Shown here in pieces: positions 1 to 9,239 of a DNA stretch of 64,000 nucleotides. Position numbers and translations under genes: made by a program. The notes under the pieces are model-generated. The model was not told where the DNA came from, did not search any database, and saw nothing but the letters and a program-made list of their open reading frames with translations. This DNA comes from Erinaceus europaeus (lineage: Eukaryota > Chordata > Mammalia > Eulipotyphla > Erinaceidae). The stretch is taken from positions 74,689,519 to 74,753,518 of the forward strand of contig NC_080168.1 in NCBI RefSeq assembly GCF_950295315.1, read 5' to 3'. The first letter of the stretch is position 1. Every line of letters begins with the position of its first letter.

Positions 1-190
1 GGATGTGCGTAGGATAGGGGGTGGGGAGAAGGAAAAAGTGTGCAAAACAATGAGGATTAAACCAATGCCCTGGAGGCAGGGAAGTGCTTAGTTAACAGTG
101 GTTATGTAAATAGAGTGCAGTGTTAAGCATCGGGGATTAAACCAATGAAACAGAAGGGGTCTTAGAGCAGAATTTAGAAGCATACCAACA
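1..190 (-). mobile_element. Betaretrovirus-like LTR, cut by window edge
   Basis: Read on the minus strand, this begins TGTTGGTATGCTTCTAAATT at 190 and runs off the left edge. It matches the LTR at 61075-61472 closely, at roughly 90% by eye over the first 130 bases, including the shared GTTTCATTGGTTTAAT and ACTGTTAACTAAGCACT segments. No polypurine tract lies outside the LTR start, unlike the 61-kb copy. It is therefore a solo LTR or a 5' LTR whose internal part would lie beyond the window. No retroviral coding sequence is present here. Confidence 0.75.
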
Positions 191-1265
191 ATAATGTCAA
201 CATTTTGCCTGGAAATGTTATTACTTAAATCTCAGCTTATTAGGTATATAGTTTCTTTCTGAATTACCATATGCTATCGTCACAAAGTATCTTTAGTTTC
301 TGCTATATTCTTATTTCCCATTTTCAGTTTTCTTATTTCTTCCTTCTCAGTCCACTGACTGGTCTCAAATCCAAGACCATATAATTTTAGTGTTCTTATT
401 TGTTTGCTTGTTTCTGTAACAACACTAATTCTAAATAACAATGTCTGTGTTAGTTTCCACCAATGCTACATGCCAAGACACCACAAAATTCAGTGACTAA
501 AAGCAGTTGTTGCTTTAACTCTCAGGTGTGCTGATTAACACTTGAAGTGGGGTTGCACATCTTGCCTCTGACATGTTCTCTTGAGGGACTGATTAACTCT
601 CAGCTGCTCTCGGATGGCCTTGCCTCAGCTATCAGTAGATTGCCCACCCTCTCATGGACTGCCCTAATGTGTTCCCATTGCTGTGTCTGAGTGCAAGAGT
701 GCACAAACCCTATCAAGGAAGAGGGCAGACAGGCCTCTATTTGTCAAAGAAGGGGTGGAGACTACCAAGTACAGAGTTGGAGTGGAAAGAGGTTACAGAG
801 TTATGGGGAAAGAGGCATAGCTATGAACTGTTAACTGGAACTTCTTCTGCCATGGAAAATGTTTCCGTGGAAACAGAAATTCCCAAGTTAGAATCTAACA
901 CCAGGGCCTCCTTAGAATGGCACTGACCCTGATCTGTTCTAAGTCTTACAGCTGATAGGAAACAGCAGGTCAGGGAAGGGCCTTAGAGGGCAAAAAAGAT
1001 TACTGAAAGTGACAGTGTTTGAGTATCAAGTAGATGTGTGTGAAAGCGGCTGTGTGGGCGCACATTTTCACTGTGTGCTCTCCATGCATGTGTGTGCCAG
1101 CATTCATTTCTACTGTGCACACATGTGAATAGACGTATCTCTGTGCGCATGCACATGGGCATATGGGCACATGTGTGGTAGTAGAAAGACAAGGTGCCTC
1201 ATCTTTTGTCTGAAGACAGTGTGACTTCCAACTCATGCATCACACACTCAATTTATTATGTTTTT
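191..1265. other. Intergenic sequence, mostly without recognised features
   Basis: No coding exon is supported. A stretch at about 440-620 starting TGTGTTAGTTTCC, with ...CACCACAAAATTCAGTGACT, resembles an old mammalian interspersed repeat with that start, but I cannot name the family with confidence. Positions 1015-1190 are rich in TGTG and CACA dinucleotides (diffuse low complexity). The short ORFs here look random. Confidence 0.4.
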
Positions 1266-1269
1266 AAAT

Positions 1270-1498
1270 TATCATTGGGACAGACCTATGAGTCAGTGAG
1301 ATGAGAACTCTCAGGGCAAAACCCTGTGGGGAAGGAAGAATGTCTGAAGTGCGAGTTGAAAGGGTTATATGACGCAGATTTGCAGTTTCCAATGGACAGA
1401 ATAGGGACACAGAACTCTGGTGGTGGGAAAGGTGTGGAATTATACTCCTATTATCTCATAATTTTGTAAACCAATATTCATTAATAAAAATTTAAAAA
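1270..1498 (+). mobile_element. LINE-1 3'UTR terminus
   Basis: This contains the L1 3'-end motifs seen repeatedly in the window: GGGACACAGAACTCTGGTGG, then TTATCTCATAATTTTGT, then an AATAAAAATTTAAAAAA tail. The same ending occurs at 26215-26325, 49640-49735 and 57110-57200. It is a short 5'-truncated insertion with its A-rich tail on the right. A T2 SINE begins immediately after the tail. Confidence 0.7.
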
Positions 1499-1499
1499 A

Positions 1500-1790
1500 G
1501 GGGGGCCAAGTGGTAGTGCACCAGGTTAAGGGTACATAGTACGAAGCACAAGGACTGTGCAAGGATCCCAGTTCAAGACCCTGGCTCCCTACCTGCAGGG
1601 GAGTCGCTTCACAGGCAGTGAAGCAGGTCTGCACGTGTCTGTCTTTCTCTCCTCCTTTCTGTCCTCCCTTCCTCTCTCCATTTCTCTCTGTCCTATCCTA
1701 TATATTTAAAAAATGACCTCTAGGAGCAGTGGATTTACTACAAATAACCCTGGAGGCAAAAATAAATTTATTAATTAAATTAAATAATAA
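1500..1790 (+). mobile_element. tRNA-derived SINE, T2 with extended tail
   Basis: The tRNA-like head is GGTAGTGCACCAGGTTAAGG. It is followed by CACAAGGACTG, CCCTACCTGCAGGGGAGTCG, GTGAAGCAGGTCTGCA and a CT-rich stretch with TCTGTCCTATCC. The distal GGAGCAGTGGATT...CCCTGGAGGCAAA module of the longer T2 variant is present, and an AT-rich tail ends the copy. Confidence 0.85.
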
Positions 1791-1999
1791 ATACATAAAA
1801 TAAAAAAGGATTACATGACCACATGAAAAAAGTGTGGTGGGTAAGGTTGAGCAGGTGGCCAGAGGGTTGAGGTGCCTCATCCTACATTTCCATGTTTAAA
1901 AAAATCCAAACTTGAGCAATCAGTCTCATTAAACCTGGTAAGCTAGTGAAATGTCCATATTGTCTCTCTGTAAGGTACCATTAAATGGAGTGTGTTGAG

Positions 2000-2245
2000 G
2001 GGGTAATGGAGCACCTGGTAGATGTTACCATGCACAAGGACCTGGGTTCAAGTCCCAGGTCTCCACGTTGGGGGGAGGGTGAGATTTATGAGTGGTGGAG
2101 CAGTGCTATAGGTGCCTCTCCTCTCTCTCTCTCTCTCTCTCTCTCCCTCCCCCATTTTCTGTTTCGCTATCTCTTATCCCCTATTAAAAACGTATGGCTA
2201 CCAGGAATGGTGGAACCCTGTAGCCACTGAGCCCTAGTGGAATAT
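2000..2245 (+). mobile_element. tRNA-derived SINE, T1-like
   Basis: The head has GAGCACCTGGTAGATG, GCACAAGGACCTGGGTTCAAGTC (B-box-like) and GAGTGGTGGAGCAGTGCTAT. A CT dinucleotide run of about 25 bases follows at 2118-2145, then TATCCCCTATTAAAAA. The distal part resembles the T2 tail, so this is an older or mosaic copy. Confidence 0.75.
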
Positions 2246-2655
2246 GAAAGAGATGCAGAAGATGGATTTTAGCCTTCAGTTCTGCCACCCAAATATCCCA
2301 TCCTTATTGGAGGCAGAGAACCAAGGTTGGGGGGAGGCTGGGGGGCCCCACACAGTGGAATGTTGTTCTGTTTCTTCTGAAATATTTTACATTTAATAAA
2401 ACACACCAAGTTTTTCCAGGACATTCTTTTGTTAGTAGCATTGCTGGCTATCCATCACTTTCATAAAGTCTTAGAAACCTCCCAGGGAGGCCATGGGAGT
2501 CTGGAGTTACTTGGAATTCTGAGTGCTAATTCCACACAGTCTGCCAGCTTTTGGGACTGTGGGGAGGTTTCTTGTTATGGTGTGTTAAGGCATCTGATAT
2601 TCTAGGGAGATGTCAGGGAACTGATTCCACATGATATGTTAGTGGTGATCTCTTG
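2246..2655. other. Intergenic, no recognised feature
   Basis: About 400 bases with no SINE body, no L1 motif and no supported exon. It could contain an old diverged repeat, but nothing is recognisable by eye. Confidence 0.4.
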
Positions 2656-2785
2656 AGAAGAGTTTTTTTTTTTTTTTTGCAAGCAATTTTTATTTGTGGT
2701 TAATAATGGTTGGCAAGACTGTACGATCACAGGGTATTGTTCCACACCACACCCATCACCAACATTTCATGTCCCTAACCTGAGA
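2656..2785 (-). mobile_element. LINE-1 3' end fragment
   Basis: A T-rich block (the poly-A tail in minus orientation) precedes TAATAATGGTTGGCAAGACT and CCCATCACCAACATTTC. This is a short form of the minus-strand L1 3'-terminal pattern seen at 9250-9330 and 20110-20200 (ATTGACAAGACT...CCCATCACCAGAGTTCC). Confidence 0.6.
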
Positions 2786-2797
2786 GAAGAGGTTTTA

Positions 2798-3046
2798 GGG
2801 GGGCTGGTTAAGCACACATAGCACGTAGTACTAAGCACAAAAACCTGTACAAGGATATTGGTTCAAGTCTATAGCTCCCCACCTGCAGGGGGTATGCTTC
2901 ACTAGCAGGTATCTATTTTTCTTTCTCCTCTCTATCTCCCCTCCCCTCTTGCAATTTATCTCTGTCCTATCCAATAAAATGGAAAAAATCGCCACCAGAA
3001 GCAGTGAATTGATTGTGCTGGCACTGAGCCCCAGCAATAACCCTGG
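2798..3046 (+). mobile_element. tRNA-derived SINE, T2 with extended tail
   Basis: The head has GGCTGGTTAAGCACACATAG, CAAGGATATTGGTTCAAGTC and CCCCACCTGCAGGGGGTATG. The tail is TCTGTCCTATCCAATAAAAT, AAAATCGCCACCAGAAGCAG and CCCCAGCAATAACCCTGGAG. It runs straight into the GA-rich array, so the array appears to have grown from the SINE tail. Confidence 0.85.
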
Positions 3047-3366
3047 AGGAGAAAGGAGAGAGGAGAGAGGAGAGAGGAGAGGGGAGAGGAGAGAGGAGAG
3101 AGGAGAGAGGAGAGAGGAGAGGGGAGAGGGGAGAGGGGAGAGGGAAGAGGGGAGAGGAGAGAGAGAGGAGAGAGGAGAGAGGAGAGAGGAGAGAGAAGAG
3201 GAGAGAGGAGAGAGAGAGGAGAGAGGAGAGGGGAGAGGGGAGAGGGGAGAGGAGAGAGAGAGAAGAGAGGAGAGGGGAGAGGGGAGAGGGGAGAGGGGAG
3301 AGGAGAGAGAGGAGAGAGGAGAGAGAGGGAGAGGGAGGGAGAGAGAGGGAGAGGGAGGGAGGGAGG

Positions 3367-3415
<49 letters not shown>
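3047..3415. repeat. GA-rich (GGAGA/GAGAGG) simple-repeat array, about 370 bp
   Basis: Almost uninterrupted purine sequence in degenerate GAGAGG, GGAGAG and GGGAGA units, ending in a pure GA dinucleotide tract at about 3371-3411. It creates long open frames on both strands (Arg/Glu/Gly one way, Ser/Leu/Pro the other) that are compositional artefacts. The homopurine/homopyrimidine strand asymmetry could form triplex DNA. Length is probably polymorphic. Confidence 0.95.
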
Positions 3416-3416
<1 letters not shown>

Positions 3417-4890
3417 ATTGAGGAAAGGAAAGAGTTTTTAATTGGCAGGAGGCTTTAAGGCCAGGAGGTTGAAAACTTTTGCTGGAAGAGTTCTGTAATC
3501 TCATCCAACCTACTTGGAAAATCAGCAGATGAACAAAGCTTCTACCATAAGATGCTACGAGAGTCTTGGCTGTTATCTCAGCTCCCAAGGGTGGTATTCT
3601 TGAACCATGCTTGCGAATACTGCCTATATACCGTCTCTATCTCACCATCCCACACCAACTCTCTGGAAGCTTCATTTGCCAGTCCTTAGCAATAAGCAAC
3701 AATGCAGGACACCTGCATATAGATCACCACAGTCTTTGCTATCCATCCTGCCCTGGCCACAGTCTGTCTGCACACCAGAACCAGTACCATAAAGCCTTTC
3801 CAGTGACCATCCATTAAACCAAAATTGTCTGTGTGTTCAAGGAACAGATGACAAGGTCTAAAGCCACACCCAGCTGCTGCTGCTGCTCAGCCTTGAGAAG
3901 TAGCAGCTGCATTGAGAATTCATAGCACTTTGTATTTGGTAGTTGATTTACTGTGATTGGAAGTCATAAAAGTGATGCGTGGCACGTTGATTTGATGTGA
4001 CAATCAGTGTCTGTTTAACAAACGACCCACAGTGCCTTCCATGCACAGGCTCTGTGGGAAGAGTATGTTTGACTTTACAGCCTAGACTTCACATTCTGTC
4101 TGGAAAATACTAGCAAACCAAATCCTCACTTATGCATAAACATACCCAAAGGCAAATGATTTATTTATTGACGGAGAGCTTCAAATTGGCCAATCTTTAG
4201 CTCTCTCTTCTGAAAAGAATGTTTTCCAAAAAGAGATTTCTACCACATGTAGTGGATCACACAGCACTTCCTCAGATAGGAAAAGAAGATGAAAGAGAAT
4301 ATTCCTGTGTCTGGTTCAGACCTCTTCTTATCTACATAGAGAGTTTTTCTTAAGTGAACTTGACAGTGTTGTGGGCTGATATTAGGACAGACTACTTTAG
4401 TAAACAAGAAAAAAAGGTTTCACCCCAATAGAAAATGAGCTTTGTAATAGATTTTTTTTCCCCTTGTGCCAGGGAAGATTAGTTTTCAACACACCATAAA
4501 TATATTTGCTAGACAAAAATGCATTTCATTACATTCAATGTACTTTCTATTGTACATTAACCACTTTCTTTGGCTTGGTACAGAGAAGTATGATTTCCTA
4601 TTGTAAAATGCCTGCAATTTATTTTCTAAGTCTGTTTTCCCCTTGAAGCAAGAACATTCCATTACATAACTCCCGACTGATGAACAAGCATTATATAAAA
4701 GGTAAAATGCATAGTTAGGGCATCAAAGCTCCACTGTCTGGGTGTCTGTACACTTCTGAGAGAAAACAGAGTTAAAATGTTGAATCAGAACAGCTAACTT
4801 TAACACAACCTGTCTGTAATTGCTAGATTTACTTTACTTTGATCCTCTCAGCAACTCTGATACGTATGTTCTCTAAAATAATACTATTAC
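3416..4890. other. Repeat-poor intergenic block
   Basis: About 1.5 kb with no SINE or L1 body that I can see, unusual in this window. A short CTG run sits at 3871-3886. AT content is moderate and several stretches read as ordinary single-copy DNA. No exon with splice sites and a conserved reading frame was found. An 83-residue ORF at 3566-3817 is of random composition. Confidence 0.45.
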
Positions 4891-5097
4891 AGGGGTCGGG
4901 GGGTTGTGTACCTGGCTGAACGCACATGCTACACTGCTCAAGGACCTGCGTTCGAGCCCCTGGTGGGGGGAGAGGGGGAACTGGTGGAGCAGTGTTGCAG
5001 GTGTCTCCCTGTCTCTCTTCCTCTCTATCTCTCCCTTCCCTCTCAATTTCTGGCTGTCTCTATAAAATAAATAAATAAATAAAATTAAAAATAAAAT
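4891..5097 (+). mobile_element. tRNA-derived SINE, T1
   Basis: The head has GTGTACCTGGCTGAACGCAC, CTCAAGGACCTGCGTTCGAG and GGTGGAGCAGTGTTGCAGGT. CT-rich sequence and TTTCTGGCTGTCTCTATAAA follow, then an AATAAATAAATAAATAAAAT tail. Length and tail are typical of T1. Confidence 0.9.
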
Positions 5098-5534
5098 AAT
5101 ACTGTTACATTTTCCAGCTATAGTTGTGATTTTTTCCCCCTGTCGACATCTCTGCTGGATTTAAGGAAACCTAATTAATACTTTATTTAATTCTCGCATA
5201 TTGCCTACCGAGTTGACCATCATTATAAATGGCAGTTGCCCAGAGCCATAGTTTCTTTACAGTTGAATGTATTTGTATTTGACTTTAATTACTATTTATT
5301 GGAAAGATTTCTATAAGTAAAACAAAAGCATTATAACATAGAATCCCAGTTTTCCATATTAAGGGTGATGTGACAGTGGCTGCTCATTTGCTAGTAGGAC
5401 CTACAAAAGTCTTTTTTAGGTTAGCAAATTATGATAGTTTTGCTATGTCATTTTTACATTTGAATAGACGTCACTGCTGTTCATGAATATGATACATGTA
5501 TCTTACTCTGGTATTTAGAAACATTAATGTTTGG

Positions 5535-5640
5535 GCTTGGGAGAAAGACTTCCATGTCTGAGGTTCTCAGGTCCCTAGTTCAATCCCCAGCACTATCATG
5601 AACCAGAGTTAGAGCTGAGTGGTGTTCTGGTTAATAAAAG
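5535..5640 (+). mobile_element. T3 SINE fragment
   Basis: GGAGAAAGACTTCCATGTCT, then CAATCCCCAGCACTATCATG and AGAGCTGAGTGGTGTTCTGG follow the T3 pattern seen at 16888-17066 and 49945-50035. It is abutted by a T1-like SINE with no gap. Confidence 0.65.
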
Positions 5641-5890
5641 AGGGCCTTCAGGTGGCTTACCCAGTAGAGTAAGCCATGTATCACCGTGCATGAGGACCCA
5701 CCTTCATGCCCTGGCAACCACGTGGAAGCAGCTAAAGAGGGGAAGCTTGATGAGTGGTAGAGCTGTGCTGCAGTTTCTTTCTCTTTCTCTTGCTTTTTCC
5801 TTCAACTTCTGTTGGGGTGGGGGCAGGTTACTAGATGTAGTGGAGTTATGCAGGCACTAAACTCTAGTGATAACTCTAGTAGCAAAAAAG
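5641..5890 (+). mobile_element. tRNA-derived SINE, T1-like, diverged
   Basis: CCAGTAGAGTAAGCCATGTA, GCATGAGGACCCACCTTCAT and GATGAGTGGTAGAGCTGTGC correspond to the T1 body. The CT-rich segment and distal ACTCTAGTGATAACTCTAGT module resemble an extended T2 tail. Diverged copy. Confidence 0.6.
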
Positions 5891-5914
5891 TTATAGTTTA
5901 TTCTTTTTTTTAAA

Positions 5915-6155
5915 TTGCCACCAGGTTTATGGCTGAGGCTCAGTGCCTCCATGACTCCACTACTCCTGATGGCCTTTTAGTTTCTTTCCCTTTTCCTTAT
6001 AGAGACATAAAGAAATAGGAAAAGAGAGAAAGATCTGCACCGTTGCTCTGCTGCTTATGAAGTTTCCCTCCCTACAGATGGAGGCCAGGGGCTTAAACTC
6101 AGGTCCTCACATGATAACGTGTGTGCTTTACCAGGTATGCCACCGCCCAGCCCCT
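5915..6155 (-). mobile_element. tRNA-derived SINE, minus, extended type
   Basis: The minus copy starts with the tail complement (ATTGCCACCAGGTTTATGGC, ACTCCACTACTCCTGATGGC). A purine-rich core follows, then TACAGATGGAGGCCAGGGGC, CAGGTCCTCACATGATAACG and the head complement TGCCACCGCCCAGCCCC. Confidence 0.75.
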
Positions 6156-6174
6156 GGTATTTATCTTTTTTAAA

Positions 6175-6800
6175 AAAATAGTGGACTTATATTGATTTAC
6201 AAAATTATAAGATAGCAGGCGTATAATTCTGCATTGCTTGCGCCACCAGAGTTCTGTATCCCCATTCCCTCCATTAGAAGCTACAGTAGTTCTCCCAAGG
6301 ATGCAGATATGGGTTAGCTATTATTTCTATAACTATTTGTATATATTTATATGCATTTACCCATTTCTCCCCCCCCCTGGTCCTGCAATCTAAGTCACAC
6401 TCACACCTGTTACTACTTCTGAGCGTCCTTCCTCTTTCCCTCTTCCCTCTCTGAGTCCTCATGGAATTGGAATTCAGAGCCCTCTGGTCATCTTTCCCCT
6501 GTCATTTCTCCCCCTCTGGGAGTATGGAACAAAATTCTTTTTGGTGGGCCGGGTGGTAGCACACCTGGTGGAGTGCACGTTACAATGCACAAGGACCTGG
6601 GTTCAAGTCCTCAGTCACCACCTGCAGAGGGAAAGCTTTGCAAGTGGTGAGGTAGGGCTGCAGGTGTCTCTCTCTGTCTCTCACCCTCTCTATCACTCCC
6701 TTCCCTCTCGATTTCTGGCTGTCTCTATCCAATAAATAAATAAATATAACAAAAAAACCCAATTCTTTTTGGTTACTATTTATCTTAAGGATAGAGATAG
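6175..6800 (-). mobile_element. LINE-1 3'UTR, split by a SINE
   Basis: The terminal pattern reads TTGATTTACAAAATTATAAG, GCCACCAGAGTTCTGTATCC, CCATTAGAAGCTACAGTAGT and CCTCTGGGAGTATGGAAC. These are the same blocks as at 17560-17900 and 40450-40745. A T1 SINE (6544-6757) interrupts the element with a clear target-site duplication. Confidence 0.75.
6544..6757 (+). mobile_element. tRNA-derived SINE, T1, with target-site duplication
   Basis: Full T1 body from GGGCCGGGTGGTAGCACACC to CAATAAATAAATAAATATAA. It is flanked by AATTCTTTTTGG on both sides (about 6533 and about 6761), showing insertion into the surrounding L1 3'UTR. Confidence 0.92.
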
Positions 6801-7324
6801 GTTAATGACAGGGAAATGGCTTCCTTCCTTCCCTTGGGACAATATGTCTAAAGTGCTCTTTTTGAAGAAGCCATTACCCTTCATTTGACTGACACAGTGT
6901 TAGGGGTTTTTGTGCTTGGTATCTTGTGTAACCATCATAGCAACCCCTTATCACAAATCTGAGAACCATGCTTCACTGTGACTAAGTAATTCTGCCTTAG
7001 TCACAAGGCCAGTGAGTGTTGGGACTGGGATGTGACTGGAGCAAGGCTAACCCTGAATAGTAGATACTTTCTAACTTAAAGGGGAAATCCACCTGAAAGC
7101 AGAAGGGGGCATTTTGAAGATGGTGGGACTAGAGATAGAATCTTTCTAATGATCTACTATAATATATAAACACATTCACCAAAACTTGTTTAATTCTGAA
7201 ATGTAGTGCACTACATGTAAAAGTATAGTCTACTCAAATATGAATGGTACATTGATTCTATATACATGTGAACCTTTTGAACCACTTGATAAAAAGCGAA
7301 CCAAACTATAAGGTTTAGGAATTG
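6800..7324. other. Intergenic, no recognised feature
   Basis: About 520 bases without recognised SINE or L1 blocks. No exon supported. Composition is ordinary. Confidence 0.4.
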
Positions 7325-7425
7325 GGGCAGCAAAACAGTTCACTTGAATGGTGAGCTGCTTTGCCATGTGTGCAACCCACGTTCAAGCTTGAAGGAAGCT
7401 TCAATGCTGTGGTCCTATGGGGGCC
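7325..7425 (+). mobile_element. T4 SINE fragment
   Basis: GTTCACTTGAATGGTGAGCT, GCTTTGCCATGTGTGCAACC and CACGTTCAAGCTTGAAGGAA match the T4 pattern also present at 22335-22440 and 24865-25000. T4 is distinct from T1 and T2 in having a GAAGGAAGCTTTGGTG-type distal block. Confidence 0.55.
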
Positions 7426-7429
7426 CCAC

Positions 7430-8290
7430 AAAGGAGTCTATTTTGTTGTTCCTGATAGAGATGACCTGTAACAATGGAGAGAGGGATTTATTTGAGGTCT
7501 AGGCCCATCATGTCTGTTTGGGGATCTCTGGACTCCCCAACTAGGGCCCCAGCTGATGGGGTAGCCTGATAGTGACTAAAGAGTCATCATTAAAGTATGC
7601 CAGTCTCTTGCCCTTATTCAGCTTTTGCAGTCCTTGCTTTGATAAGGTTAGCTTTGGAGTGAGTGAGAGAACTGTAGTAGTAAGTAGGTGAGAAGTGTTT
7701 CTAAGTCTAATTAGATACTATTTCATAATGATCTTTATACTGACTCACTGCAGACTATTGTGTACTTTTGCTTTCAGGTATATATTTTGCCCTAATTTAT
7801 GGGTACATGTGAACATATGCTCTATCTCATGGGACCTGGTCTATATCTAGGTTTTGGGACTTTGTTGGGAAGTTAACCACCTGGGATGGAGCTAGAGAAT
7901 CCTTTAAAGGAAAGGTCTCACCCGAGTAATGGGGGTGAAGGGTTGACATTCTACACCTGATGTCTCTGGACACAGTCTGAAGTGAAGCATGCTGAGGTGG
8001 TACTCGTTGCATTGATTAGGTTGGGATCGGTGGATGCAATATCATTTGGTATGACTTGAGAGAAGCATGCAGCAAAGTGAGCCCCACCCTAGAGGTTCCA
8101 GGACTGGGGGAAATATAGGCTCTATAGAGGAATCGGGAGGTTCCTGCTGTCTTAGGGTTAAGAAGACAATAGTTATTGCTATAATCACATGATTTGGCAA
8201 TTGGGTTAACTTTGAAAGATCCCTTTGTTAGGGATTTTTATTTTACTTGGCATAACCACTTCCAGTTCCATCATTTTGTTACAGATAACA
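7430..8290 (-). mobile_element. LINE-1 long 3'UTR, middle section
   Basis: It is collinear with 18650-19520: TTGTTGTTCCTGATAGAGAT, GGTCTAGGCCCATCATGTCT, CTAGGGCCCCAGCTGATGGG, then AAAGGTCTCACC, GATGTCTCTGGACACAGTCT and TTCCTGCTGTCTTAGGGTTA. The same order of blocks in separate places shows one repeat family. In minus orientation it lies between the L1 3' terminus and ORF2, so I read it as part of an extended L1 3'UTR. Confidence 0.65.
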
Positions 8291-8299
8291 CAATGCTGT

Positions 8300-8632
8300 C
8301 TTTTTTTTTTTTTGAAATTTTTATTAGTGATTTAATGATTAACAAGATTATAAGATAACAGGGGTCCAATCCCTCCATTGGAAGCTTCCCTATTCTTTAT
8401 CCCTTTCTTCTTAGTGACTGAGTAGTATCCCACTAAATATATTTTCTACAACTTCTTTCTCCAGTCTTTAGTTGGTGGGCATTTAGATTGATTCCATTTG
8501 TCTAGGTATTGTGAATATTACATCTATAAACATAAGGGAGCTCATATCCTTTTGAATTGTTTTCTTGTCCTTCACACATATTCCTAGGGGTGGAATTGCT
8601 GGATCATAAGATATTTCCATTTTTTATTTAAG
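8300..8632 (-). mobile_element. LINE-1 3' end and ORF2 C-terminal remnant
   Basis: It opens with a T run and TTTATTAGTGATTTAATGAT, continues with CCATTGGAAGCTTCCCTATT, then TGAGTAGTATCCCACTAAAT and GGAATTGCTGGATCATAAGA. The latter are the complement of the universal L1 ORF2 C-terminal region. It is 3'-proximal and internally shortened. Confidence 0.7.
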
Positions 8633-8634
8633 AT

Positions 8635-8745
8635 TTTTTTTTTTATTCATGAGACAGAACCAGAGCATCACTCTGGCAGATGTAGCATCAGGGACCTCAT
8701 GCACACAAGACCAATGATCTAGCCACTGCATCACCTCCCAGGCCT
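8635..8745 (-). mobile_element. T5 SINE fragment, minus
   Basis: TTTATTCATGAGACAGAACC, CTCTGGCAGATGTAGCATCA and GGGACCTCATGCACACAAGA match the T5 pattern at 45038-45177. The GCATCACCTCCCAGGCC end leads directly into the TTCC array. Confidence 0.6.
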
Positions 8746-8870
8746 TTTCTTTCTTTCTTCCTTCCTTCCTTCTTTCCTTCCTTCCTTCCTTCCTTCCTTC
8801 CTTCCTTCCTTCCTTCCTTCCTTCCTTCTTTCCTTCCTTTCTCTCTCTCTCTCCTCTCTCTTTCCCTTTT
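8746..8870. repeat. TTCC tetranucleotide array followed by CT/T-rich tract
   Basis: About 100 bases of TTCC units with a few TTTC variants, then CTCTCTCTC and a T run. On the minus strand it gives a spurious Lys/Glu/Gly-rich ORF. Confidence 0.95.
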
Positions 8871-8989
8871 TTTTTGTTTTCATTGCTTTGGGGGGGTTGA
8901 CTAATATTGGTGTCATAGGATGTGTTTGGAAGTGTGTCTCCCTCAGTGATTTTTTTTTCCAAAGAGTTTAAGCGGGATGAGCATTAGTT

Positions 8990-9205
8990 CTTCAAAAATC
9001 GTGTAGAATTTGTGTTGTATATACACAGTGGAATATTATATGGCTATTAACAACAACAATGTCATCTTCACTTCATTTTAGATGGAGCTTGAAGGATTCA
9101 TGTTAACTGAGATAATACAGAAAGGAAAAGATGACTCTGGGATCATCTCACTTGTGGGAAGAAGTTGAGAAATAAGAACAAAAAAGGGAAACATAAAGTA
9201 GACAA
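8990..9205 (+). mobile_element. LINE-1 ORF2 3' end, plus orientation
   Basis: TATACACAGTGGAATATTAT, ATGGCTATTAACAAC, GATGGAGCTTGAAGGATTCA, TTAACTGAGATAATACAGAA and GGATCATCTCACTTGTGGGA are the terminal ORF2-region motifs in forward orientation. They lie opposite to the minus L1 pieces on either side (8300-8632 and 9240 onward). This could be an inverted L1 end or an independent insertion. Confidence 0.7.
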
Positions 9206-9239
9206 TTTTGATAGTTTTGTTTTGGTTAAGTGTTGGAGG

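Noticed and set aside
2949..3588. Long open frames on both strands (169 and 210 codons)
   Set aside because: They lie in the GA-rich simple repeat. Composition is Arg/Glu/Gly or Ser/Leu/Pro periodic, so the frames are artefacts.
8731..8916. Lys/Glu/Gly-rich minus-strand ORFs
   Set aside because: Product of the TTCC array.
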